Positions 7,111-12,351 of a DNA stretch of 12,351 nucleotides are shown one piece after another. How positions within the stretch are numbered: the first letter of the stretch is position 1; each line of letters begins with the position of its first letter. The stretch comes from UBA6019 sp036564345. GTDB taxonomy: Bacteria; Chloroflexota; Dormibacteria; Dormibacterales; Dormibacteraceae. A model generated the notes under the pieces. That model made no database searches, had not been told where the DNA came from, and worked only from the letters and a program-made list of their open reading frames with translations. The position numbers and the translations under genes were made by a program. The stretch covers positions 1 through 12,351 of the forward strand of contig DATCOZ010000099.1 in NCBI GenBank assembly GCA_036564345.1, given 5' to 3'.

Positions 7111-7436
7111 TGCCGGATCGACTCCCAGGTCGAGGCCGCGACCAGCACGAACTGCGCCGCGGCGACGCCCAGCAGAGTGGCCAAGGGCGCACCCAGAAGG
7201 AGCCCGACCACTATCCCGACCACCGACAGCCCGAGCAGCCGCACTGTGCTGGTCGCACGAAAAGGCATCTCAGCCGCCAGCCCGCGCCTCGCCAGCACCG
7301 GGTTTACGGAACCGAGCAGGAGGCCGATCGCCAGCCCGGCCGCGACCGGCATCGAGAGGATCGGGTATGCGGCCAGGACCAACAAGGCGAGGAGTGCGGA
7401 ACCAATCGCCGTTGTGCGGACCGGATCGAGCGCCAT
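7107..7436 (-). CDS. atpI: AtpI-like ATP synthase accessory membrane protein
   Basis: This is a 109-residue hydrophobic protein with about four predicted membrane helices (roughly 9-28, 30-48, 67-82 and 84-102). The second helix is followed by a polar turn, GSVNPVLARRG, resembling the 'N..LARR' region of the ATP-synt_I family. AtpI proteins are thought to help assemble the c ring or to supply Mg2+/Ca2+ together with AtpZ. The call rests on topology, size and position directly before atpB, not on a strong motif. I start it at an ATG (7436-7434) that overlaps the atpZ TGA by one base (TGATG). A TTG immediately before it (7439) would add one Met. No good ribosome site is visible, so coupling to atpZ is likely. 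Confidence 0.75.
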   Translation of the reverse strand: MALDPVRTTAIGSALLALLVLAAYPILSMPVAAGLAIGLLLGSVNPVLARRGLAAEMPFRATSTVRLLGLSVVGIVVGLLLGAPLATLLGVAAAQFVLVAASTWESIRQ

Positions 7437-7633
7437 CAAATAAACCGCTTGAACCTCACGTAACCGAAGACCACCGCCGACAGGATGCCGAGGGCGAGAC
7501 CGATCAACAAGAATACCGGCCCCGTATGGGCTACCGCGTCGATCCCCAGCCCGGCGAAGAAGGGCACCAGGAAGGCGGCCGCCAAGCCGACGCCCACGCC
7601 CGCGAAGTCGGAGCCGGTCGGCTGCGGCTTCAC
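7436..7633 (-). CDS. atpZ: AtpZ-type accessory protein (ATPase_gene1 family)
   Basis: This small protein of 65 residues has two membrane helices (about 11-33 and 38-60). The pattern is FAGVGVGLAAAFLVPFFAGL, then GIDAVAHTGPVFLLIGLALG, then a basic end, FKRFI. The 'G.G......G...D...TGP.F..IG..LG' pattern is the signature of the two-helix AtpZ family encoded at the head of atp operons. In alkaliphilic Bacillus, AtpZ and AtpI together form a divalent-cation transport complex and aid ATP synthase assembly; the role here is inferred. The frame is open far upstream, but the GTG at 7633-7631 overlaps the upstream TGA as GTGA and gives a family-length product, so I take it as the start. Confidence 0.8.
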   Translation of the reverse strand: MKPQPTGSDFAGVGVGLAAAFLVPFFAGLGIDAVAHTGPVFLLIGLALGILSAVVFGYVRFKRFI

Positions 7634-8760
7634 TCGCCGTCGGGCGCCGGGAGGAGGCGCCGGAAGCCGGGAACGGGCACGCGGCGGGTGACGTCCTGGA
7701 TCTTTTCGCCGGCGACGGTGGAGAGCCCGACGAGGAGCAGGACCACCACCACGATCCAGATCCGCTGGTGGCCGAACAACATCAGCCCGATGGAGCCGAG
7801 GAGCGCCGTGGCGCCGTAGAAGAGGAGGCAGGTCTGCGGCTGGGTCAGCCCGAAGTCGAGCAGCTGGTGGTGGATGTGACGGCTGTCGGCGTGGGCGATC
7901 GAGAGGCCCGCACGGCGGCGCCGGATGATCGCCCAGGCGGTGTCGGCGATCGGCACCGCGAGCGCGATCAGGGGGACGGCGAGGGCGAAGCCGACCGCGA
8001 CCTTGGCGACACCGATCACCGAGAGCAGACCGAGCGCCAGTCCCAGGAAGCTGCTTCCCGAGTCGCCCATGAAGACCTTGGCAGGGTGGAAGTTGTAGAT
8101 CAGGAAGCCGAGGCAGGCGCCGGCCAGCGCCGCTGCCAGGATCACCACGTTCTCGTCGCTGCCTTTGCTGATCGCCGCGGCCGCCAGGATCCCGGCCACG
8201 ATCGCCACCACGCCGGCGGCCAGTCCGTCCACACCGTCGAGCAGGTTGATCGTGTTCTGCATTCCGAGCAGCCAGAGCAGCGTCAGCGGATAGGAGAGGA
8301 GGCCGAGCTGGACGGTGTGGTTGCCGAAGAGCGTGAAGAAGGTGATGTTCAGCCCGAACACGAACACGGCAAGCAGGCCGAGGCCCGCCTCGATCGCGAG
8401 CTTCGACCAGGGCGGCATCTGGAAGCGGTCGTCGTAGGTGAAGATGAGGGTCGTCAGCCCACAGAGCGTGAGCATCCCGACCACGCGCCAGTCCCTGACC
8501 CCGAGGTACCAGGCGACGGCGCCCGCGAAGGCGAGATAGAGGGCCCAGCCACCCAGCATCGGCGTCGGCGTGAGGTGGATGTGCCGGCCGCCGGGCGCCG
8601 CGACGAAGCCGGTCCGCCTGGCCAGCCACATCGCCGCCGGTGTCAGGACGATGGTGGCCGCGCCGGCCAGCACGAAGGGGCCGAACGCGGGGATCAGGCT
8701 GGAGGCGAGGTGGGCGAGGAAGCCGCGGCTGAAGAACGCGTCGAGAAAGATCGGCTCCAT
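7630..8760 (-). CDS. WecA/TagO-type undecaprenyl-phosphate sugar-1-phosphate transferase
   Basis: An integral membrane enzyme of the polyprenyl-phosphate N-acetylhexosamine-1-phosphate transferase family. It moves a sugar-phosphate (probably GlcNAc-1-P) from its UDP form onto the lipid carrier at the inner face of the membrane. This starts wall polymer or surface glycan synthesis. The 376 residues show about ten membrane helices and all family motifs: HLTPTPMLGG (62-71), the Asp-Asp pair in TYDDRFQMP (D110, D111), NTINLLDGVDGLAAG (169-183), NFHPAKVFMGDSGSSFLG with Asp233, and the cytoplasmic His loop SRHIHHQL (293-300). A WecA-like enzyme is favoured over MraY by the His loop and by its location before the atp genes, as in actinobacteria. 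The ATG start lies 10 nt after glyA with only GCGGGG as a weak ribosome site. Confidence 0.9.
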   Translation of the reverse strand: MEPIFLDAFFSRGFLAHLASSLIPAFGPFVLAGAATIVLTPAAMWLARRTGFVAAPGGRHIHLTPTPMLGGWALYLAFAGAVAWYLGVRDWRVVGMLTLCGLTTLIFTYDDRFQMPPWSKLAIEAGLGLLAVFVFGLNITFFTLFGNHTVQLGLLSYPLTLLWLLGMQNTINLLDGVDGLAAGVVAIVAGILAAAAISKGSDENVVILAAALAGACLGFLIYNFHPAKVFMGDSGSSFLGLALGLLSVIGVAKVAVGFALAVPLIALAVPIADTAWAIIRRRRAGLSIAHADSRHIHHQLLDFGLTQPQTCLLFYGATALLGSIGLMLFGHQRIWIVVVVLLLVGLSTVAGEKIQDVTRRVPVPGFRRLLPAPDGE

Positions 8761-8770
8761 TCGGCCCCGC

Positions 8771-10036
8771 TCAGCTGAGCGAGTAGGGGAGCGGGAAGCG
8801 GCGGGCGAGGTCGAGGGTGCGCTCGCGGATGCGGTCGAGGTTGGCCCGGTCCTCCAGCCCCTCGATCAGGTCCGCGACGCAGTCACCGATCTCCCGCATC
8901 TCCTCCGGCCCCATCCCGCGCGTGGTGACGCTCGGCGTTCCCAGGCGAACCCCGCTCGGGTTGAACTTGGACCCCTCGTCGAAGGGGATCGAATTCCGGT
9001 TGACGGTGATCCCGACCGTGTCGGCGACGTCCTGGACCGGGCGCCCCTTGAGCCCCTTCGGCCGCAGGTCGATGAGCATCAGGTGGTTGTCGGTGCCGCC
9101 GCTGACCAGCCGCAGCCCGCGCTCCTGGAGCCGGCCGGCGAGCACCCTGGCGTTGGCGACCACCTGCGCCGCGTACTCCCTGAAGGAGGGCTTGAGGGCC
9201 TCGCCGAAGCAGACGGCCTTGGCCGCGATCGCGTGCATCAACGGTCCGCCCTGGCTGCCCGGGAACACGGCGCTGTCGATCGCCTTGGCGTGCGCCTCGT
9301 CGCACAGGATCATCCCGCCCCACGCCCCGCGCAGGGTCTTCTGGGTCGTTGTGGTGACGATCGGGCTGTGGGGCACCGGGCTGGGATAGGCGCCGCCGGC
9401 GGCGAGGCCGGCGAAATGCGCCATGTCGGTGACCATGGTCGCCCCGACGCTGTCCGCGATCTCGCGCATCCGGGCGAAGTCGATGATCCTCGGGTAGGCG
9501 CTGTAGCCCACCATCAGCATCTTCGGGCGGACCTCTTCGGCCCGCTTCTGGACGACGTCGTAATCGATCAGCTCGGTCTCCCGGTCGACGCCGTAGGAGT
9601 GGATCTCGTAGAGCTTGCCGCTGAAGTTCGCGGGGCTTCCGTGGGTCAGGTGACCGCCCTGGTCGAGGTCCATGCCCATGACCCGGTCGCCGGGCTGGCA
9701 GACGGCGAAGTAGACGGCCAGGTTGGCCTGGCTGCCGGCGTGCGGCTGGACGTTGACGTGCTCGGCGCCGAAGAGCTGCTTGGCCCGCTCGATCGCAAGC
9801 AGCTCGATCTCGTCCATGACCTCGCAGCCGCCGTAGTACCGCTTGCCCGGGTAGCCCTCGGCGTACTTGTTCGTCAACAGCGTGCCGAGCGCCTCCAGGA
9901 TCGGGGCGCTGGCGAGGTTCTCGCTCGGGATCAGCTCGAGGGTGTCGCTCTGGCGCCGGTACTCCTTGAGGATGAGCCCCGCGACGGTGGGGTCGGCCTT
10001 CTCCAGGGCGCGGAGGTTGAGGGTCGTCTCGATCAC
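8771..10036 (-). CDS. glyA: Serine hydroxymethyltransferase
   Basis: GlyA is a cytosolic PLP enzyme that converts serine and tetrahydrofolate to glycine and methylene-tetrahydrofolate, the main source of one-carbon units. The 421-residue protein shows the family blocks: LELIPSENLAS (33-43), TNKYAEGYPGKRYYGG (55-70), NVQPHAGSQAN (95-105), TDMAHFAGL (203-211), the PLP-lysine segment VTTTTQKTLRGAWGG with Lys233, and NPSGVRLGTPSVTTRG with the carboxylate-binding Arg. Two positions are odd. Gln232 replaces the His that normally precedes the PLP lysine, and Ala-Trp replaces Pro-Arg in the usual 'RGPRGG'. The GTG start follows AGG at 8 nt. It is divergent from the SRPBCC gene with 34 nt between the starts. 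It probably heads the transcript that runs into wecA and atp. Confidence 0.95.
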   Translation of the reverse strand: MIETTLNLRALEKADPTVAGLILKEYRRQSDTLELIPSENLASAPILEALGTLLTNKYAEGYPGKRYYGGCEVMDEIELLAIERAKQLFGAEHVNVQPHAGSQANLAVYFAVCQPGDRVMGMDLDQGGHLTHGSPANFSGKLYEIHSYGVDRETELIDYDVVQKRAEEVRPKMLMVGYSAYPRIIDFARMREIADSVGATMVTDMAHFAGLAAGGAYPSPVPHSPIVTTTTQKTLRGAWGGMILCDEAHAKAIDSAVFPGSQGGPLMHAIAAKAVCFGEALKPSFREYAAQVVANARVLAGRLQERGLRLVSGGTDNHLMLIDLRPKGLKGRPVQDVADTVGITVNRNSIPFDEGSKFNPSGVRLGTPSVTTRGMGPEEMREIGDCVADLIEGLEDRANLDRIRERTLDLARRFPLPYSLS

Positions 10037-10070
10037 ACGACAAGCCTATCTCTCGTAGAGTGGCGGCGGC
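10037..10070. promoter_or_regulatory. Divergent intergenic region between glyA and the SRPBCC gene
   Basis: Only 34 nt separate the two start codons, so any promoters must overlap each other or lie within the opposite gene. The stretch contains relatively AT-rich patches (CCTATCTCTC near 10045-10054) but no pair of boxes that I would call a promoter with confidence. Very short or absent leaders are possible. Confidence 0.35.
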
Positions 10071-10523
10071 ATGGGTGCCGCGATCAGCGTCTGCCCGGCA
10101 GCCAAGGTCGATGGCCCGATCGACCGGGTCTGGGCGATTTTGCTCGACAGCGAGAACTATGGCGAGTGGGCCGACGCCCGCTTCACCCGCTTCGATCCTC
10201 CCGGGCCCGCCGTGCCCCGCCAGTTGATGGAGGCGGACACGCGCGAGCTGGGCCTGACCTTCAAGGTCCGCCTGCGAATCGAGTCGATCGATCCGGCCAG
10301 GCACCAGGTGGTCTTCAACGTGGACCTCCCCTTCGGAGTCAGGGAGCGGACGACCATCACCTCGGTCCCGATCGACGAGGGGACGACGCGGGTGCAATTC
10401 GGTTGAGACTTCACCTTCCCGCCAGGTTGGCGGGGACGGTTGCTGGCGATGCTGATCGGACCACGCCTGGAGCCGGACGTTACGGATTCACTGCGCCGGC
10501 TGAAGGAGGCCGCCGAGAGCTAG
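10071..10523 (+). CDS. SRPBCC (START-like) domain protein interrupted by in-frame TGA at 10404-10406
   Basis: The only plus-strand gene. The SRPBCC fold is a helix-grip domain with a deep hydrophobic pocket; members bind lipids or polyketides, or act as cyclases. Residues 1-111 show the typical start, AAKVDGPIDRVWAILLD, then NYGEWADARF, followed by alternating beta strands up to TTRVQFG. Codon 112 is TGA. The same frame then continues as DFTFPPGWRGRLLAML, GPRLEPDVTDSLRRLKEAAES and a TAG at 10521-10523. This would be the long C-terminal helix that the fold needs. Full length would be 150 residues, normal for the family; the product ending at 10406 has 111 and lacks that helix. Options are a selenocysteine codon (a SECIS-like hairpin follows), a nonsense mutation or pseudogene, or a sequence error. 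The substrate is unknown. Confidence 0.75.
10416..10436 (+). promoter_or_regulatory. SECIS-like hairpin downstream of the in-frame TGA
   Basis: CCCGCC (10418-10423) pairs perfectly with GGCGGG (10429-10434) around the 5-nt loop AGGTT. A T-G and a T-A pair extend the stem to 8 bp. The loop begins 18 nt after the TGA, within the spacing known for bacterial selenocysteine insertion elements, and has G at its second and third positions followed by T. The bulged U of the E. coli element is not visible. Function is inference: GC-rich DNA makes hairpins by chance, and no U-run follows that would make it a terminator. Confidence 0.4.
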
Positions 10524-11065
10524 AGGTGCTCGTCGTCGCCCAAGAGGTGGGAGCTGATCGCCCCCTCCCGGATGACGGTCAGCTCCTGGCCCGGCAGCAG
10601 CGCGATCACGGTCGACGGTTCACCGCCGGGGGCCCGGCCGCCGTCCAGGACGCCCGCCAGGCCCGGCAGCCGGGACGCTTCCTCCGCGGTCATCGCCGGC
10701 GGCTCCCCATGCCGGTTCGCGCTCGTCGTGAAAAGGGGGCCGGCGACACGCAGCAGCTCCAGGGCCAGCGGGTGGTCGGGGATCCGGACTCCGAGCGTCC
10801 CCTCCGCCGCCGGCAGTACCAGCGTCAGCGGCCCCGGCCACCAGCGCTGCATATACCAGCGGGCGCGCCGGTCGACAGCGACGAAAGCCTCCGCCTGGGC
10901 CGGCTCGGCGACCATCAGGATCAGGGGAAGCTCGGCGGGACGGCCCTTCAGCGCATCGATCTTCGACTCGCCACCGGGCAGGACGGCGAGGCCGTAGACG
11001 GTGTCGGTTGGAAAAGCGATGACGCCCCCGGCCCTCAGGGCGGCAACAGCCGAAGCTAGATCCAC
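10520..11065 (-). CDS. tsaC: L-threonylcarbamoyladenylate synthase (TsaC/Sua5/YrdC family)
   Basis: This cytosolic enzyme makes threonylcarbamoyl-AMP from threonine, bicarbonate and ATP, the first step in placing t6A at position 37 of ANN-decoding tRNAs. The 181-residue protein is the short, single-domain form without the Sua5 C-terminal domain. It shows GGVIAFPTDTVYGLA (13-27), the KxR motif in LKGRPAELPL (K40, R42), RWWPGPLTLVLP, GVRIPDHP, the SxN motif in TTSANRHGEPP (S115, N117) and PSTVI (150-154). The GTG start overlaps the prmC end by 10 nt. The TAG stop overlaps the plus-strand TAG of the SRPBCC frame in the 4-base sequence CTAG, so the genes are tail to tail with no room for a terminator. 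Confidence 0.93.
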   Translation of the reverse strand: MDLASAVAALRAGGVIAFPTDTVYGLAVLPGGESKIDALKGRPAELPLILMVAEPAQAEAFVAVDRRARWYMQRWWPGPLTLVLPAAEGTLGVRIPDHPLALELLRVAGPLFTTSANRHGEPPAMTAEEASRLPGLAGVLDGGRAPGGEPSTVIALLPGQELTVIREGAISSHLLGDDEHL

Positions 11066-11874
11066 GCTTCGAGCACCCGGTCATGGCCGCCGAGGTCCTT
11101 GAGCAGCTTCCAACCGGCAAAGCCTGCCACCTTCAGGTCGGCGGTGATGGCGGGGTCGATCTCGAGCAGTGCGATCCCTCCCGGAGCGAGCAGCGTCGGA
11201 GCCGCCTCGAGCAGGCGGTTGACGAGACGCGCGCCCCCGAAGAGAGCGATACCGGGCTGTGCTGTCACCGCGGCGGGGAGAGCGGTCCCCTCGATGAGGT
11301 AGGGAAGGTTGGCCAGCAGCGCTTCATAAGGCCCGGTCAGCGGCTCGGCCAGGTCGCCCGCCAGAAACCGAACCCGGTCCCCCACCCCCAGCCGATCAGC
11401 ATTCTCGGCCGCGACCGCGAGCGCCGCCTCGCTGATGTCCGTCGCGTCAACCGTGGCCTCGCTGAGGTAGTGGGCGACGGCGACGGCGATGCAGCCGGAG
11501 CCGGTCCCGACGTCGGCGAAGCGGAGCGCACCGCCGGCCCCCCGGAGTCGACCCCACTCCACCGCCCGCTGGACGAGCACCTCGGTGTCCGGGTTGGGCA
11601 CCAGGACGTCGGGCGTCACGATGAAGTCGAGAGCCATGAACTCGCGGTGACCGGTCAGGTAGGCCACCGGCTCGCCCTTGCCGCGGCGGCCGGTCAGCTC
11701 CCGGTACGGCGCCAGCTGCAATTCCTCGAGCGGGCGGTCGAACTGCAGGTAGAGGTCCAGGCGGCGGAGGCCGAGGACGTGGGCGAGGAGCACCTCCGCG
11801 TCAAGCCGGGGCGACTCGGAACCGTGCGTCTCGAGGTACCCGGTGGCTCTCCGGAGGACCTCGATGAGGGTCAA
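11056..11874 (-). CDS. prmC: Release factor glutamine methyltransferase
   Basis: PrmC methylates the Gln of the GGQ motif in RF1 and RF2, which raises termination efficiency. The 272-residue protein has the N-terminal helical domain (1-80, with EPVAYLTGHREFM), then VTPDVLVPNPDTEVLV and the SAM-binding loop FADVGTGSGCIAVAVA (119-134). The catalytic motif reads NLPY (189-192) rather than the more common NPPY, and RPETE is replaced by NPDTE. Asn, the second Pro and Tyr are kept, so activity is expected. The start is TTG, overlapping the prfA stop by 4 nt (TTGA). This directly couples the enzyme to its substrate gene, and the pairing is very common in bacteria. Confidence 0.95.
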   Translation of the reverse strand: MTLIEVLRRATGYLETHGSESPRLDAEVLLAHVLGLRRLDLYLQFDRPLEELQLAPYRELTGRRGKGEPVAYLTGHREFMALDFIVTPDVLVPNPDTEVLVQRAVEWGRLRGAGGALRFADVGTGSGCIAVAVAHYLSEATVDATDISEAALAVAAENADRLGVGDRVRFLAGDLAEPLTGPYEALLANLPYLIEGTALPAAVTAQPGIALFGGARLVNRLLEAAPTLLAPGGIALLEIDPAITADLKVAGFAGWKLLKDLGGHDRVLEAWI

Positions 11875-12351
11875 GCGGGCCTGTGGCCGTTACCGTCGTC
11901 GCCGCTCAGCTGCGCGGCGCGCTCGGCGCTGATGAGGGCGTCGACGATCTCCTCCAGCTCGCCCTGCATGACGCGGTCGAGCCTGTAGAGGTCGAGGTTG
12001 ATCCGGTGGTCGGTGACCCGGTTCTCCTTGAAGTTGTAGGTGCGGATTTTCTCCGAACGGCTCCCGGTCCGGACCATGGTCCGCCGCTGCGCGTCCTGCT
12101 CGGCGTGCTGCTCGGCCAGCTTGCGCTCGTAGAGCCTTGCCCTGAGCACCTTCATCGCCTTGTCACGGTTCTTGAGCTGCGACTTCTCGTCCTGGATGGA
12201 GACGACCATACCGGTCGGCAGGTGGGTGATCCGGATCGCCGAGTAGGTCGTGTTGACGCTCTGGCCTCCAGGGCCGGTCGAGGTGGACGTCTCGACCTTG
12301 ATGTCCTTCTCGGGCAGCTCGACCTCGACCGCGTCCGCTTCCGGCATCACG
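11871..12351 (-). CDS. prfA: Peptide chain release factor 1, C-terminal part (5' end outside window)
   Basis: RF1 reads UAA and UAG stop codons in the ribosomal A site and triggers peptide release. About 160 codons are present, covering the catalytic domain 3 and the end of the protein. The GGQ motif is in TGPGGQSVNTTYSAIRITHLPTG (in overlapping pieces), followed by QDEKSQLKNRDKAMKVLRARL and RSEKIRTYNFKENRVTDHRI. These sequences favour RF1 over RF2. The codon-recognition PxT loop lies beyond the window edge and cannot be checked. GPGGQSVNTT resembles actinobacterial RF1. It is followed by prmC, which modifies the GGQ glutamine. Confidence 0.95.
   Translation of the reverse strand, partial: VMPEADAVEVELPEKDIKVETSTSTGPGGQSVNTTYSAIRITHLPTGMVVSIQDEKSQLKNRDKAMKVLRARLYERKLAEQHAEQDAQRRTMVRTGSRSEKIRTYNFKENRVTDHRINLDLYRLDRVMQGELEEIVDALISAERAAQLSGDDGNGHRPA

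Noticed and set aside
6007..7443. 478-codon plus-strand open frame opposite atpE, atpB and atpI
   Set aside because: Highly acidic shadow of genes encoding membrane proteins; no supporting motif or ribosome site.
7634..8629. Upstream extension of the atpZ frame through the wecA-like gene
   Set aside because: The frame is open, but this part is Arg/Pro/Ala-rich shadow sequence of wecA. The GTG at 7633 gives the family-length AtpZ.
8768..8781. 14-bp perfect palindrome CGCTCAGCTGAGCG spanning the glyA stop
   Set aside because: No T-run follows on either strand and the next gene starts 10 nt after glyA, so a terminator is unlikely. It could be an operator, but there is no second copy or other support.
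10416..10436. The hairpin read as an intrinsic terminator for the SRPBCC gene or tsaC
   Set aside because: No T-run follows on either strand, and it sits inside continuing coding sequence.
8570..11059. 829-codon plus-strand open frame opposite glyA and through the SRPBCC region
   Set aside because: A product of high GC at third codon positions. It runs across several real genes in the wrong frame and resembles no protein family.

Overview
High-GC bacterial chromosomal DNA with almost no non-coding space. All genes but one lie on the minus strand, so the layout reads from high to low coordinates. The order is prfA (cut off at its 5' end) - prmC - tsaC - [one plus-strand SRPBCC gene] - glyA - wecA-like - atpZ - atpI - atpB - atpE - atpF - atpH - atpA - atpG - atpD - atpC - murA (cut off at its 3' end). 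This order is typical of Actinomycetota and some related Terrabacteria. The a and c subunits of the ATP synthase resemble mycobacterial ones. The organism is therefore probably an actinomycete-like or Dormibacterota/Chloroflexota-like lineage, but this is inference and the phylum is not fixed by the sequence.

Region 10520-12351 holds translation genes. RF1 is followed by its glutamine methyltransferase PrmC, which overlaps it by 4 nt (TTGA), and by TsaC, needed for the t6A tRNA modification. Region 10037-10523 holds a divergently transcribed SRPBCC (START-like) gene. Its reading frame is interrupted by an in-frame TGA at 10404-10406 but continues as convincing coding sequence to a TAG at 10521-10523. 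A hairpin just after the TGA resembles a bacterial selenocysteine insertion element in position and loop sequence. This is the most interesting signal in the window.

Region 7630-10036 holds glyA (one-carbon metabolism) and a WecA/TagO-type polyprenyl-phosphate sugar-phosphate transferase (cell-envelope glycan initiation). Region 278-7633 is a complete F1Fo ATP synthase operon, with the accessory membrane proteins AtpZ and AtpI first, then Fo a, c, b and F1 delta, alpha, gamma, beta, epsilon. Genes are joined by 1-17 nt overlaps or short gaps, which suggests one polycistronic transcript and translational coupling. Alpha carries an unusual 135-residue charged C-terminal extension. murA, the first step of peptidoglycan synthesis, follows 10 nt after atpC.

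Initiation codons are unusual: of the 16 starts in the window I assign 5 TTG, 5 GTG and 6 ATG. No stretch over 300 bases lacks a gene. I see no tRNA, rRNA, CRISPR array, insertion sequence or convincing intrinsic terminator. The long open frames antisense to the real genes are by-products of high GC.
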